Part shown: in pieces, positions 53,591-63,200 of the stretch
Numbering within the stretch: position 1 is the first letter of the stretch
How the letters are laid out: the number at the start of each line of letters is the position of its first letter
NCBI RefSeq assembly: GCF_902832845.1
Contig: NZ_CADFDB010000001.1
Span: 434,001 to 498,000 of the forward strand
Source of the DNA: Burkholderia metallica
GTDB taxonomy: Bacteria; Pseudomonadota; Gammaproteobacteria; Burkholderiales; Burkholderiaceae
Length of the DNA stretch: 64,000 bases
Direction of reading: 5' to 3'
Notes under the pieces: generated by a model
What the model was told of the DNA's origin: nothing
The model's database searches: none
The model's input: only the letters and a program-made list of their open reading frames with translations
Translations under genes and position numbers: made by a program

Positions 53591-55828
53591 ATGATTATCA
53601 GCCCGCCATTTCTGCCCAAGGCCGGTCTCGCGGCCCCGACCGGGACGAACCCCGATCCGATGATGGACGCTGTAGACAAGCTCGAATGTGATCACGGCGT
53701 CTATCCGATCGCCCACGATCGGCGCTGGCATTGTGGCGTGCATCTTCAACCCGATACGAAGGGCAAGGTGCACGCGATTGCCGACGGGGAAGTCGTTGCT
53801 TATCGCGTCTGCCAGCATGCCGTTGACAGCGGCAAGAGCCATACGGGATTTGTGTTGCTCAAGCATACGACCGAGACGGGGGAAGGCCGTACGCTGACCT
53901 TCTATTCGCTTTATATGCATCTGTTGCCGCTGGTGGAATATGTGAAGCACAGTGCGGACAAAGAGGCGCTGCCGGAATTCCTGCGCATGCCGACTGGCCC
54001 GGTAAGCAAGGGGCAGGTGACGCCGGCGCTCCCGGGGGAGGGCAAGAAGGTCCGTCGCAAGGAGGTACTGGGGTGGCGCGGCCAATATGAGGATATGCCG
54101 CATTTGCACTTCGAAATCTTCATGTTGCCGGAAGATTTCGACGCGTATTTCGGGAGCACGCAACTGGGTAACAGCGCACCCACTCCGCTCAATGGTACGG
54201 ACTGGTGGGGGCACGCATATTTTGTCATTCCGGCAGGCAGCAACTTTCGCCGTTTGCCTGAGAAGGCCGATGCTCGAAACAAGTTGCACGGGATTGAATT
54301 CAGGCCGGGTCAAGAGGGGGCGAGCTCGTTGCCGTTGCTTGTCGAAACTTACTTCAGTCTCGGCTCGAAATACACCACGGTATGGAGCGTTGCGCAAGAC
54401 GGTACGTGCACGTTGCTCACGCCGCAACCCGTCGAGGAAAAGGACTACGAATACGACCTGTACAAGCGTGCGACGGCGCTTTATTCATCATGTCCGAGCG
54501 ACGGCTACGAACTGCTGCGTTTCGGCCGCATCCTGTCTCCGTCTCAAACATTGGCGGCCGACGCGCGCGCTACGTGGATGCGGGTCAATTGGGCAGCAGA
54601 CAAGGCTGGCTACATCGATATTAATGATCCACGTATCCAAAAGTTTTCCGATGCGGACTTTCTGCCATTTATGGGCTGGAAAAAAATCATTGAGGGCAAT
54701 ACGCCGTTCGACAGTGACGGAATGTGCGATGTGGATGCGCTGAAGGAAATACTGAACGATGCCGCCCCACATGAGGTAGCAGCGGTGACAGGCGAAACGC
54801 CGGAAATTCACAGGGCGAGAGTGCTGTCGGCCTACGTAAAGAGCAACACCCAGGTGCGGCAGCGGTTGCGCGGGCTTGTCTGCTACGCACCAAGCGAATG
54901 GGACAGTGCAAACAACGAGGAGCGCTATGCGCGGTTGCTTGACGAGGGCGGTTTCTATTACGGAAATGATAAGGGATACAACGATTTCATGAAGTATCTG
55001 AAGGAAGTTCAGTTTTGGGACAAAACGGGGCTTCCGGCGGGGCAGAAGCTTTGGTTTTTTCATCCGCTTGAATTTATTCGGCACTTCAGACGGTGCAGCT
55101 GGCTATCGTCATCTGAACTCTCGTGTATCTACCCGGACAAGCTCTACAATCGTCGGGAAACACCTGATCCATCCGCCACGAGAGAAAGGTATCGGGTATC
55201 TCTCAATCAGGGAATGCGGAAGTATCTGGTAGATACGTCAACAAGGATGACGCATTTCCTTGGTCAAGGGGCAGTAGAGTCATTTATGCTGGCTCGCATG
55301 ATGGAGGCGTCCGTCACGCACTTTATCGCCAGCCTTCAGCCTGAGATGAACGGTTACTACAACAACAAAGAAGATCGCTACTTCGATTATCTTGAAGGGA
55401 GGCTTGGGAATGTTGATGCAGGAGACGGTATAAAATTTCGTGGTCGTGGTATGAAGCAGCTTACGGCGCGCGCGAACTACGCGAGCTATTGGGTATATCG
55501 TGGCTGGCTAGATTTGTCGACCTTTGACGATCCTTGGTGGGATAAAAAAACTCGCCGTCGACCAATCATTAACGATCCGCAGCGAATTGGAATTGTTCCG
55601 TTCAATGCAATTGATGCGGGTGGGTGGTATTGGGTCGCGGGCGCAGCAAGTAATGAAAATATCACGATAAACTCAATTATTCGAGAGATGGACGTCTCGT
55701 ATGAAAGTGTTTTTGCTGTATCTCGTGCTATTAATGGAATAAATAAAAAGACAAAAAAGCCAAATGGGTTGAGTGAGAGGGTTGGGCACACTCAGAGAAT
55801 TGCTGAAGTATTGGTGGATATACGATGA
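53591..55828 (+). CDS. Probable T6SS peptidoglycan effector: M23-like N-terminus and GH19-like C-terminus
   Basis: 745 aa, starting 5 bp after vgrG. Residues 30-180 resemble an M23 peptidase: WHCGVH (His47…His51, where canonical enzymes have HxGxD), VHAIADGEVVAYR (60-72), FYSLYMHL (104-111, His110) and HLHFE (171-175, His171/His173). The Asp ligand is replaced by His51, so metal binding is possible but activity is unproven. The middle (about 180-530) has no domain I recognise. The C-terminus (about 545-725) carries FLGQGAVES (556-564, candidate catalytic Glu563) and GDGIKFRGRGMKQLT (611-625), the pattern of GH19 chitinase/lysozyme-type muramidases. Together they suggest attack on target-cell peptidoglycan by two activities. 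GC content falls within the gene, suggesting acquisition or domain shuffling of the 3' half. The next gene overlaps it by 4 bp. Confidence 0.8.
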   Translation: MIISPPFLPKAGLAAPTGTNPDPMMDAVDKLECDHGVYPIAHDRRWHCGVHLQPDTKGKVHAIADGEVVAYRVCQHAVDSGKSHTGFVLLKHTTETGEGRTLTFYSLYMHLLPLVEYVKHSADKEALPEFLRMPTGPVSKGQVTPALPGEGKKVRRKEVLGWRGQYEDMPHLHFEIFMLPEDFDAYFGSTQLGNSAPTPLNGTDWWGHAYFVIPAGSNFRRLPEKADARNKLHGIEFRPGQEGASSLPLLVETYFSLGSKYTTVWSVAQDGTCTLLTPQPVEEKDYEYDLYKRATALYSSCPSDGYELLRFGRILSPSQTLAADARATWMRVNWAADKAGYIDINDPRIQKFSDADFLPFMGWKKIIEGNTPFDSDGMCDVDALKEILNDAAPHEVAAVTGETPEIHRARVLSAYVKSNTQVRQRLRGLVCYAPSEWDSANNEERYARLLDEGGFYYGNDKGYNDFMKYLKEVQFWDKTGLPAGQKLWFFHPLEFIRHFRRCSWLSSSELSCIYPDKLYNRRETPDPSATRERYRVSLNQGMRKYLVDTSTRMTHFLGQGAVESFMLARMMEASVTHFIASLQPEMNGYYNNKEDRYFDYLEGRLGNVDAGDGIKFRGRGMKQLTARANYASYWVYRGWLDLSTFDDPWWDKKTRRRPIINDPQRIGIVPFNAIDAGGWYWVAGAASNENITINSIIREMDVSYESVFAVSRAINGINKKTKKPNGLSERVGHTQRIAEVLVDIR

Positions 55829-56430
55829 AAAAAGTAAATTTTATTGTTTTTGTACTTCTGACTGGATTGCCTTGGGGTGGGTTGAATTTGTATGCGAGAA
55901 CTGTCACGCTTGAAAACGGTGTCAAGATCGATCTGCCTGTTTATCGCAATAAGCAAATAAATTCGGATGGATCCGTGTGCGTGGATGTTAATCGATTTAA
56001 TGTAACTGCAACTATATGTTCATATAAAAAAGCCACTGACGCTGCCGTCGGGAGTAATGGTTTTTTTAAGTATAAAGATCTCTCTCTGATGGGGGTGAGG
56101 CAAATCCCTTCCTTGCCTGATGATGCCCTTGTGTATGCCGAGGGGGGGTATAGCTTTCTGTATCCGACGAATAAGAAAAGAATTGGTGGATTTGTTGTGT
56201 ACGAGGCCGACAACATACTCTGTAAAACGGATTCGGATGATGGAGAGCGTCCAGCCGTTTGTTACGCTGCTGCATTGGTTTCGGTAAAAAAACCCGACAT
56301 GAGTCCGACGATCTTCGTCTTCTCTGTTATTGAACAGCCGCCGACTCCAGGTGGAAATCTTAGTGAAAAGGCGAAGGAGAAGGTGGTGATAATCAATGAA
56401 ATTATTAGATCTATAAAAACTTATAGGTAA
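55825..56430 (+). CDS. Exported protein, probable cognate immunity protein of the effector
   Basis: 201 aa. Its ATG overlaps the effector stop (ATGA at 55825-55828), so translation is coupled. Residues 1-24 are a Sec signal peptide (MKKVNFIVFVLLTGLPWGGL then NLYA), placing the protein in the periplasm, where peptidoglycan hydrolases must be neutralised. Four cysteines in the mature chain (SVCVDV, TICSYKK, NILCKTD, PAVCYAA) could form disulfides. The fold is not recognisable. Location and coupling, not homology, support the immunity assignment. Confidence 0.7.
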   Translation: MKKVNFIVFVLLTGLPWGGLNLYARTVTLENGVKIDLPVYRNKQINSDGSVCVDVNRFNVTATICSYKKATDAAVGSNGFFKYKDLSLMGVRQIPSLPDDALVYAEGGYSFLYPTNKKRIGGFVVYEADNILCKTDSDDGERPAVCYAAALVSVKKPDMSPTIFVFSVIEQPPTPGGNLSEKAKEKVVIINEIIRSIKTYR

Positions 56431-56546
56431 CCTGGGTGTGAGTTTGAGGTGGCGGATTAACAGGCTTCACATGCATTTTATTGATTCGCGTTGACAATTC
56501 GTGTGGCTCCGTATGTGGGGGTGCGAGTCAATTTCTAAGAGGGAGT

Positions 56547-57020
56547 GTGAGGCGATATATTTTTTCCATTTTTGCAATAATGTTGACGGCGAAGGCGAAA
56601 TCAGAGACTCAGATTAAATCGTGCGATGCTGTTTTTTCTGCAAAAAGCAGTCATGGATCGATCGTTATTGAGCGTGCAGGTAAAGTGGTGGGTGCGGCAA
56701 AGATCGATCATGAAGTCGAGGGTGGAGTGTTTAGCATGGACGATTCGCTATTAATTGTCTATGGCTTTCATGAAGATTTAAATGGAGAAAGTCTTCAGAG
56801 AACTATTCTTTCCATTTTGAGGGTTCCTCGTGCGAATCTTGTTGGAAAGAAGGAGTATGGGAGTAGAGTCTACGACGTTTCATTTAGCGATAACCAGCGT
56901 GTTGCCGTTGTCGATAGTAGATATGGAATTGATGTTACAGATTTGATCAAGGGGGATTCGAAATTTTATGATCCAACCTATACTCCCGATTTTACGACTC
57001 AGAGATGTGGGGCGAAATGA
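56547..57020 (+). CDS. Exported protein of unknown family, second of the low-GC array
   Basis: The GTG at 56547 gives 157 aa starting with a signal peptide (RRYIFSIFAIMLTAKAKS); AAGAGG precedes it at short distance. The frame opens further upstream to a TTG at 56481, without a signal, so the start is uncertain. The mature chain has two cysteines (KSCDAV near the N-terminus and QRCGAK at the very end), which could bridge, and beta-rich segments such as VFSMDDSLLIVYGF and RVYDVSFSDNQRVAVVD. No homology recognised. Probably an additional or orphan immunity protein. Confidence 0.6.
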   Translation: MRRYIFSIFAIMLTAKAKSETQIKSCDAVFSAKSSHGSIVIERAGKVVGAAKIDHEVEGGVFSMDDSLLIVYGFHEDLNGESLQRTILSILRVPRANLVGKKEYGSRVYDVSFSDNQRVAVVDSRYGIDVTDLIKGDSKFYDPTYTPDFTTQRCGAK

Positions 57021-57277
57021 TTTTCCAAGAAAGAGACTGCTGGTGAGGGCTTGCGGTTAGGCGGGGCACTCGTTTCTGTTGTCAAGGATTGATTCATTTA
57101 ACTTGGAGAAAAGGCTGTCGCGAATATGGCGAATGCCGCTCCAAGAATTTTACGAATGATCCTAATTAACTTGCTCTGAAAAATGATGTGGAGGAGGGTA
57201 TTGCGTAAGCTACGTCTGCAAGTCGACAGGTGGTCTTCGAGCGTGTTGCTCAGGGGCAATTTTATAATGGCGTGACG

Positions 57278-57898
57278 ATGTATAAATTCGGACACGGTTT
57301 ATCAGTCTTGATATTGTCCTTTGCCGCATGGAATGTATATGCGGATAATTTCTATGATGTGATCGGAGCGTCGTTAAAAATAGGTGATTCAAAAATATGC
57401 TCACTTGACAGAGTGCCACGCTACGCAGTTGAGAGTTTTGATAAATCGGCAGTCATGCTTTCTGAGGCGATGTACGTTGATAAGCGTCAGTTGGATCATT
57501 GTCGAGCCGGGGAGGTGGTTCGCGTTCTTTCGGTTCCGGCAGGCGTTGGTGTCCTATCGGATATAAATGTATCGAAGGGAGTCTACGTTGCGCTTGATTT
57601 CGTTAGTGTGCGACCATTTTTTTATTTGGCTACCGTTGCTCGTGTTGGTACTTCGAAAAATCTCGTTTCCATTAAGGGTGCATATGTTGTTGGTAGAAAA
57701 ATCAGTGAACTGAAGGAGGAGGCTTTTAGCAGTAGCGGAGATGCAGGAGCATCGATCATCTCTCCTGATGGGCGCTATGTGGCACCAACTGGCGAAATGG
57801 ATTGCTCTCAAACATCCTACCCAGGAGTATGGGATATCAAAAATAATCGACGTGTTGTTGCAATGAGTGCTTCATGTACAGAGCTATTTAAAAAGTAG
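57278..57898 (+). CDS. Exported protein of unknown family, third of the low-GC array
   Basis: 206 aa from the ATG at 57278 (the longer frame from 57230 hides the signal peptide; no strong ribosome site). Signal MYKFGHGLSVLILSFAAWNV then YA ends near residue 22. Four cysteines (KICSLD, DHCRAG, MDCSQT, ASCTEL) are suited to periplasmic disulfides. The segment IISPDGRYVAPTGE resembles one blade of a beta-propeller, but a full propeller does not fit in 206 aa. Function unknown; immunity-like by context. Confidence 0.6.
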   Translation: MYKFGHGLSVLILSFAAWNVYADNFYDVIGASLKIGDSKICSLDRVPRYAVESFDKSAVMLSEAMYVDKRQLDHCRAGEVVRVLSVPAGVGVLSDINVSKGVYVALDFVSVRPFFYLATVARVGTSKNLVSIKGAYVVGRKISELKEEAFSSSGDAGASIISPDGRYVAPTGEMDCSQTSYPGVWDIKNNRRVVAMSASCTELFKK

Positions 57899-58140
57899 GG
57901 AAAATTTGTTGCTTATGGATTCTATGTTTTGGGTGTGGCGCAAAATTTAGTCGCTGACGCTTCGTCCAGTGATAGCCAGTAGATTGCGGCAGCCTGCGAT
58001 AGACTTAAAGCCGATGTTGTTGATTTAATCAAAGAAAATCGACATTTTATGACTCGATTCATGTTCCGGATTTTTTGGCTTAAATTGGGATGAGAAATAA
58101 TTTTGGATGGGAATCATGCGTTTTTATTGCAAATTTAAAT

Positions 58141-58626
58141 ATGTGTAGATCGAAGTGGGTTATGTGGGTTGTCAGGGGCTTCGTGGCGACGATTATGCTT
58201 GCGGCATCATTTATCGTGTGTGCTGAAGATATATATAAAACTTTCTCTCCATATCCAGGCGCAGTGGCTGAGATTAGCATTGATGGCGGAAATTTGTTCT
58301 GGAGTTTCTCCGAAAGAAGCGAGACTAGGCGAGGGAAAGTAAATTTCGATACGAATAAACCATTGAATCTAGAAATCGGTAGCTATGATTTCAGCGGACG
58401 GCTCGGCTTTTTGGTGTCATATATGGACGACGGAATGGGGGTGTATGAAATTTACAGAATTTTCACATTTTCTCCGTCGTCGAATGAGTTTGTGGAGAGG
58501 TTTCCGTCATGTGGAGATGAATTTATCAACCTCACGGTGGATCGAAAAAGCCATTCCCTACTCAGCACTTACTGGGATAGAAATATCCCCAAAAGATGTA
58601 TCACAAGATTGTCGGTTGAAAGGTGA
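58141..58626 (+). CDS. Exported protein of unknown family, fourth of the low-GC array
   Basis: 161 aa if started at ATG 58141; the frame is open to 58090 and a further ATG lies inside the signal, so the start is not settled. A hydrophobic signal WVVRGFVATIMLAASFIVCA ends just before EDIY. Two cysteines remain in the mature part (FPSCGDEF, KRCITRL). The body is rich in Asp, Ser and aromatic residues (LFWSFSERSE, YEIYRIFTFS). No family recognised. It is 25 bp upstream of the PAAR gene, and completes the run of four exported low-GC genes behind the effector. Confidence 0.6.
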   Translation: MCRSKWVMWVVRGFVATIMLAASFIVCAEDIYKTFSPYPGAVAEISIDGGNLFWSFSERSETRRGKVNFDTNKPLNLEIGSYDFSGRLGFLVSYMDDGMGVYEIYRIFTFSPSSNEFVERFPSCGDEFINLTVDRKSHSLLSTYWDRNIPKRCITRLSVER

Positions 58627-58651
58627 GGGGCGACCTAATTTAAGGGGAAAC

Positions 58652-58918
58652 ATGAATAGAAAATCACCGATTCGCCAAGGCGACAAACTGGAACACGGCG
58701 GCGAAGTCACCAGTGGCTCACCATGGACGACATTCATGGGCATGCCGCTTGCCCGCAAGGGTGACGAGGCCACGTGCACTCTGCATGGCCCAACCATTAT
58801 CGACGAAGGCGCTGACAAGTTTCCCGATCGCGACAACAAACCATTCGCGCTGGACGGCCATCGCTGCGCATGCGGTTGTCGGCTGATCGCATCGCTACCG
58901 AACGTCCACTTCGAATAA
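58652..58918 (+). CDS. PAAR-domain T6SS spike-tip protein
   Basis: 88 aa with AAGGGGAAAC before the ATG. The PAAR pattern is visible: an N-terminal RQGDKLEHGGEVTSGSPWTT, a MGMPLARKGDEATCTLHGPT segment, and a DGHRCACGCRLIA C-terminus with the Cys/His residues that chelate the zinc at the tip. It would sit on the VgrG trimer as a sharp point or a cargo adaptor. Its stop overlaps the ATG of the next gene (TAATG). Confidence 0.9.
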   Translation: MNRKSPIRQGDKLEHGGEVTSGSPWTTFMGMPLARKGDEATCTLHGPTIIDEGADKFPDRDNKPFALDGHRCACGCRLIASLPNVHFE

Positions 58919-60258
58919 TGCCCGTCGACCTCTCTCAGGCGGGGCCCCCGAGCGCATATCCGAGCCGCCCGCGCTTCTGGCCGTGGTGGTTCTGCATCTG
59001 GCTGATCTGCGCGGTGTTCGGAGCGTCGATCGCCCTGCTGACCTGGCCAAAGGGTGAGCGGGCGGCCGGCCCGTGGTTCTGGTTCTGCGTCATCGGTATC
59101 CCGAACGGTTTTTTCGGCTTTCTGTTCGCGATCGATCGCGCTCGCTACGAGGCTATGTGGTATCGCGCATACCACCGCAACCTTCATCGCGACCGATGGC
59201 TGGCGGGGCGCATCCGTGTCGCGCAGCAGCCGCTTCGGGTGCTGGGTGTCGGCTATTGCTTGCCCTTGAACGACCAGAAGCTTGCACAGGCGATCGATGT
59301 GGGGGTGCGTTTGCCGCGACAGCAGCAGCCCCGTGTGGGCGCGGGTGTCGTTGAGCATTGCCGCTTTGACGACCCGTTGGAAATGTCCGACGAAGCCGAC
59401 GAAGCCGACGAGATCGACGTGGCCGACCCGACAGAGGAAAGCGATGCCGTAGCGGATACGCCTCCAAAGCGCCCCGTTACCCAGCTAGCACTCAGGATCG
59501 CCGAAGCGCTCGAACCGCTTTCCACGAGCCTCCACGCGCTTACGCATTACGAAACCACCCACTGGCCGAAAGTGCGCGTTCTGGCCGAGCCCGGCGAAGA
59601 AGCGTTGCGCGAGCAGGAGGTGCGCGACGCGCTGCAATGGGTTGGTCTGCCGCCTCTCACCGTGCGGTCCACACCCGCTTCGCACGGATTGCTGTTGGCG
59701 GATGCGTGGCTGGATACCCGCGACGCATGCCCGCTGCTCGTGATCGCAACGGCGTGGCACGAAGAACGGCCTCCAGCCGGCAGCACGGAGGGATGTGTCG
59801 CGACGCTGCTCGATACCGGCTTTTACGCACTACCCGAAGGCGTGCCCGTAATGGCGACGCTGCACCGACCTGTCGAAGGCAACGCCGACGAAGTCGAATA
59901 CGGTTTCGCGAATTCGGTGATCTGGGGCAGGTCGGACGTCGCTGCCGTGACGCGTGCCTGGGTCACGCGTGCCGTCAAGCGTTGCAATCGGGGGCTGCGT
60001 ATCGCGAACCTGGAGGCGCTTGCGAACAGCGACGCCCAGTGTGACCTCGCCTACATCGTGGGCGATTTTGGTAGTGCGAGCGGCTGGCTGTCAGTCGCAG
60101 CCGCTATCGAATGTGGTGCTTCGGATGCGCCACAACTGATCATCGATGGCGTGCAGTCCGCCGTCATTCATGTGCTTCCCGGTCCGAGCGGGAAGGATGC
60201 CTCGTTGCCTGGACACGCTCAGCATGACCGACCCGAAACTGACCTTGCGATCGCTTGA
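58918..60258 (+). CDS. T6SS-associated two-TM membrane protein of unknown function
   Basis: The ATG at 58918 overlaps the PAAR stop (TAATG), giving 446 aa; the longer open frame from 58870 lies inside PAAR. Two TM helices are clear at about 20-42 and 51-72, so the about 370-residue remainder lies on one side of the inner membrane. A strongly acidic stretch (DEADEADEIDVADPTEES, about 153-170) separates the helices from a C-terminal domain with no motif I recognise. It overlaps the start of tssM by 35 bp. Genes of this kind occur between PAAR and tssM in some Burkholderia T6SS clusters. A scaffold, adaptor or inner-membrane immunity role are all possible. Confidence 0.75.
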   Translation: MPVDLSQAGPPSAYPSRPRFWPWWFCIWLICAVFGASIALLTWPKGERAAGPWFWFCVIGIPNGFFGFLFAIDRARYEAMWYRAYHRNLHRDRWLAGRIRVAQQPLRVLGVGYCLPLNDQKLAQAIDVGVRLPRQQQPRVGAGVVEHCRFDDPLEMSDEADEADEIDVADPTEESDAVADTPPKRPVTQLALRIAEALEPLSTSLHALTHYETTHWPKVRVLAEPGEEALREQEVRDALQWVGLPPLTVRSTPASHGLLLADAWLDTRDACPLLVIATAWHEERPPAGSTEGCVATLLDTGFYALPEGVPVMATLHRPVEGNADEVEYGFANSVIWGRSDVAAVTRAWVTRAVKRCNRGLRIANLEALANSDAQCDLAYIVGDFGSASGWLSVAAAIECGASDAPQLIIDGVQSAVIHVLPGPSGKDASLPGHAQHDRPETDLAIA

Positions 60259-63200
60259 CACGGCCACCGCGGTGGCGTCTGCGCCGTCCGGACGCCTTGC
60301 ACTTTGGGGTGTGGTTGTCGCGGCGCTGATCGCCGCGGCGTTCGCGATTGGCCTCGTCTGGGGGCGTGGCGACCTGTTCGGTCTCGCGCCCGGTGCGGCG
60401 CGTATGCAAGTGGTGATCGTCATCCTCATCGCGCTGATTGTTTTCGTCGCCATACATCTCAGCTTGTTTTTCATCGGTGCATACACGATTGCCGGGCAGA
60501 CGTTTCGCAAGGATATCGGTGATGCGACGAAGGCGCAGAAGGCATCGAAATACGACACCCGTCTGAAACGCGTGGCCGAGGAACTACGCGCGTCGCAGGG
60601 CCGGTTCTGGCGATACCGTTCACCGTGGCTGATGGTGAGCGGCGCGGATACGTTGATCGAACAGGTCGCGCCGGGCCTGAAGCGCGCGGGCGCGATGCCC
60701 GTCGGCAACGCGATTCTCGTGCACGCGGCACCGGACGGCGTCGAGGCCGGGGCGTGGCGCCGACAAATCCGTAAGCTGCGACGCAGGCGGCCGGTCGACG
60801 GCATCGTGCAGGTTACGCATGGGGACGAGCGCGATACCGAACTGCCGCGCGCACTCGCCGCGCTTGTGACCGACATCGGCTACGCCGCGCCCGTCACGTT
60901 CCTGCACGCGGTGCCCACGCAGGGCGATCGACCCGAAACGTTCGAGGCGATCGGTGCGTTTCCGGGGCTGGCGTACAAGAATGAGCAGCCGGCGTCGGCA
61001 TTACGCGATCAGCTTGCCGAGATCGAGTGCGGGACGGCGGATGCGGGCGTTCGCCTGTGTACAGCGCCCACGCGTATCGCCTGTCTGGCCGAAATTTCGC
61101 AATACATCGGGAAGCGGCACGACGATATCGTCGCCGGCTGGCAAGCGCTCCTTGCTTCACCCTGGCTGCGCACACCGCTGGCGGGCGTGATGTTCGCACC
61201 CGTATTTGCGACAACGGCAGCAATGCCGACGCCGGTGCCGGTCGCCGCCGACGGAAGTGCTGCAGTTCCGAACCTCCCGATCGAGTTCCCGCCGCAACCG
61301 GCCGCTCTGCTGCCAGCATGGCACGCTATCGCCGATCGGAAGCACATTGGCCGGCGGGTGGGGCTCTACTGGCCGAACGCGCTGGCGATGTGCTTGATCG
61401 TTGCGGCCATGGTGTGGTGCGCATGGATGTCCGCGTCGTTCATCGGCAACCAGCGGCTCATGCGCGACGCGCGGGCAGCAGCGAGCGCGGCGGTCGATGC
61501 GCGGCCGCAGACGGCCGCCGCGTGGCGCGCGCAACTCGCGCTACAACGGTTGATGGAGACGCTCGAATACCGCCAGCAGCATGGCGTACCGTGGTACCTG
61601 CGGGCGGGGTTGTCGCGCAACGACGCTATCCTCGACGGTCTCTGGCAACCGTACCGGGTCGCGGCGATCCGCAACCTGCAGACGCCTGTCGTGCAAACGA
61701 TCGGCACGTTGCTGCAGGCCGCGGATCAGACGCGCGCCGACAGCCTTCAATCGCAGGACACGCGGGGCAGTACCTACAACGCGCTCAAAACCTACCTGAT
61801 GCTAGGCGATCCGTCGCGGGCCGATCCGGCGTTTCTGAAGCGCTTGCTCGTAGCCCTCTGGCCGCGCCCGGTGGAGATGCCGCTGGGTGAGCGTGACGAT
61901 ACCGGCCGACGGCTCGCAGGGTTTTACGCCGATCACCTGAAAGCGCATCCCGAATGGCGAACAGCGACGGACGAAAGTGTCGTGACAGCGACGCGCAACA
62001 TGCTGGTCACGCAGATTGGACTCGCGTCGGCAGACGACACGGTGTACCAACGCATCCTCGACGACGTCAGGAACAAATACGCCGATGCGTCGCTCGAAAC
62101 GCTCCTGAATGGCGCCGATGCGCGTGGGATGTTCATCGCGTCGCATACGGTGCCGGGGATTTATACGCGCGCTGCGTGGGATGGCATGATTGCCGCGGCG
62201 ATCGACAAGGCTTCCGGCGAGCGCCAGCTCGGCGGCGATTGGGTGCTGACGGGCAAGCAGCCGCAGCAGACGATCGGCAACGCGGTCGCGTACGGTGCGA
62301 TCCGGACCAGGACGATCGCGGACGAGAAACGCGCGGGCGACGAGTTGAAGCAGCGATTGACGGCACGCTATTTTGGCGAGTACACGGCCGCATGGCAGCG
62401 CATGCTCAACAGTCTGCAGTGGCAACCGATGTCCAATCTCAGTGGCGCGGTAGAACAGCTTTCCCGTCTGGCGGATGCGCAGACTTCGCCATTGATCGCG
62501 TTGATGCAATCCGTTCAGTATCAGGCGCAGGCGGGGCGCCCGTCGCAGGCACTGGCCGATACGCTGGTGAGAAAGGCACAAAATCTGATCGGGACGGACG
62601 AGGACGCGTCTATCGTCGTTCACCCGCTCGACAAGCCGTTTGGTCCACTGCTGGTGCTGATGGGCGACATGAACGCGTCGCCTGCCGCTGCAAATGAGAA
62701 GGGCGCGTCACCGGCCAGCATCGCGCTGAACGGCGTGAGCCTGTCGCGTTACCTGACGGCGGTCACGACGATGCGGCTGAAGCTGCAACAGATCTCGAAC
62801 AGTCCTGACGCATCGGCAATGGCGCGCACGCTCGCACAGGCTGTGTTCCAGGGAAAATTGTCGGAATTGTCGCAGGCGCGCGATGACGCGGCACTCACGG
62901 CTGCGAGCCTGGGTACGGCGTGGGCGGGGTTTGGCAATGCGATGTTTGCGCAGCCGCTCGACGCGGCATGGCAGACGATCCTGCAACCGGCCGCAGCGAG
63001 CCTGAATGACGCATGGCGAGTCAGTGTTGCAGCGCCGTTCAACGCGGCGATGAATGGCCGCTATCCGTTCTTCGACACGCAGGCCGATGCGTCCTTCGCG
63101 GAACTTGGACGCTATGTGCGACCCGATACAGGCTTGATCTCGCGTTTTGTCACGACACAGCTTGCCGGTGTAATGAAACCCGAGGGCGACCATTGGGTGC

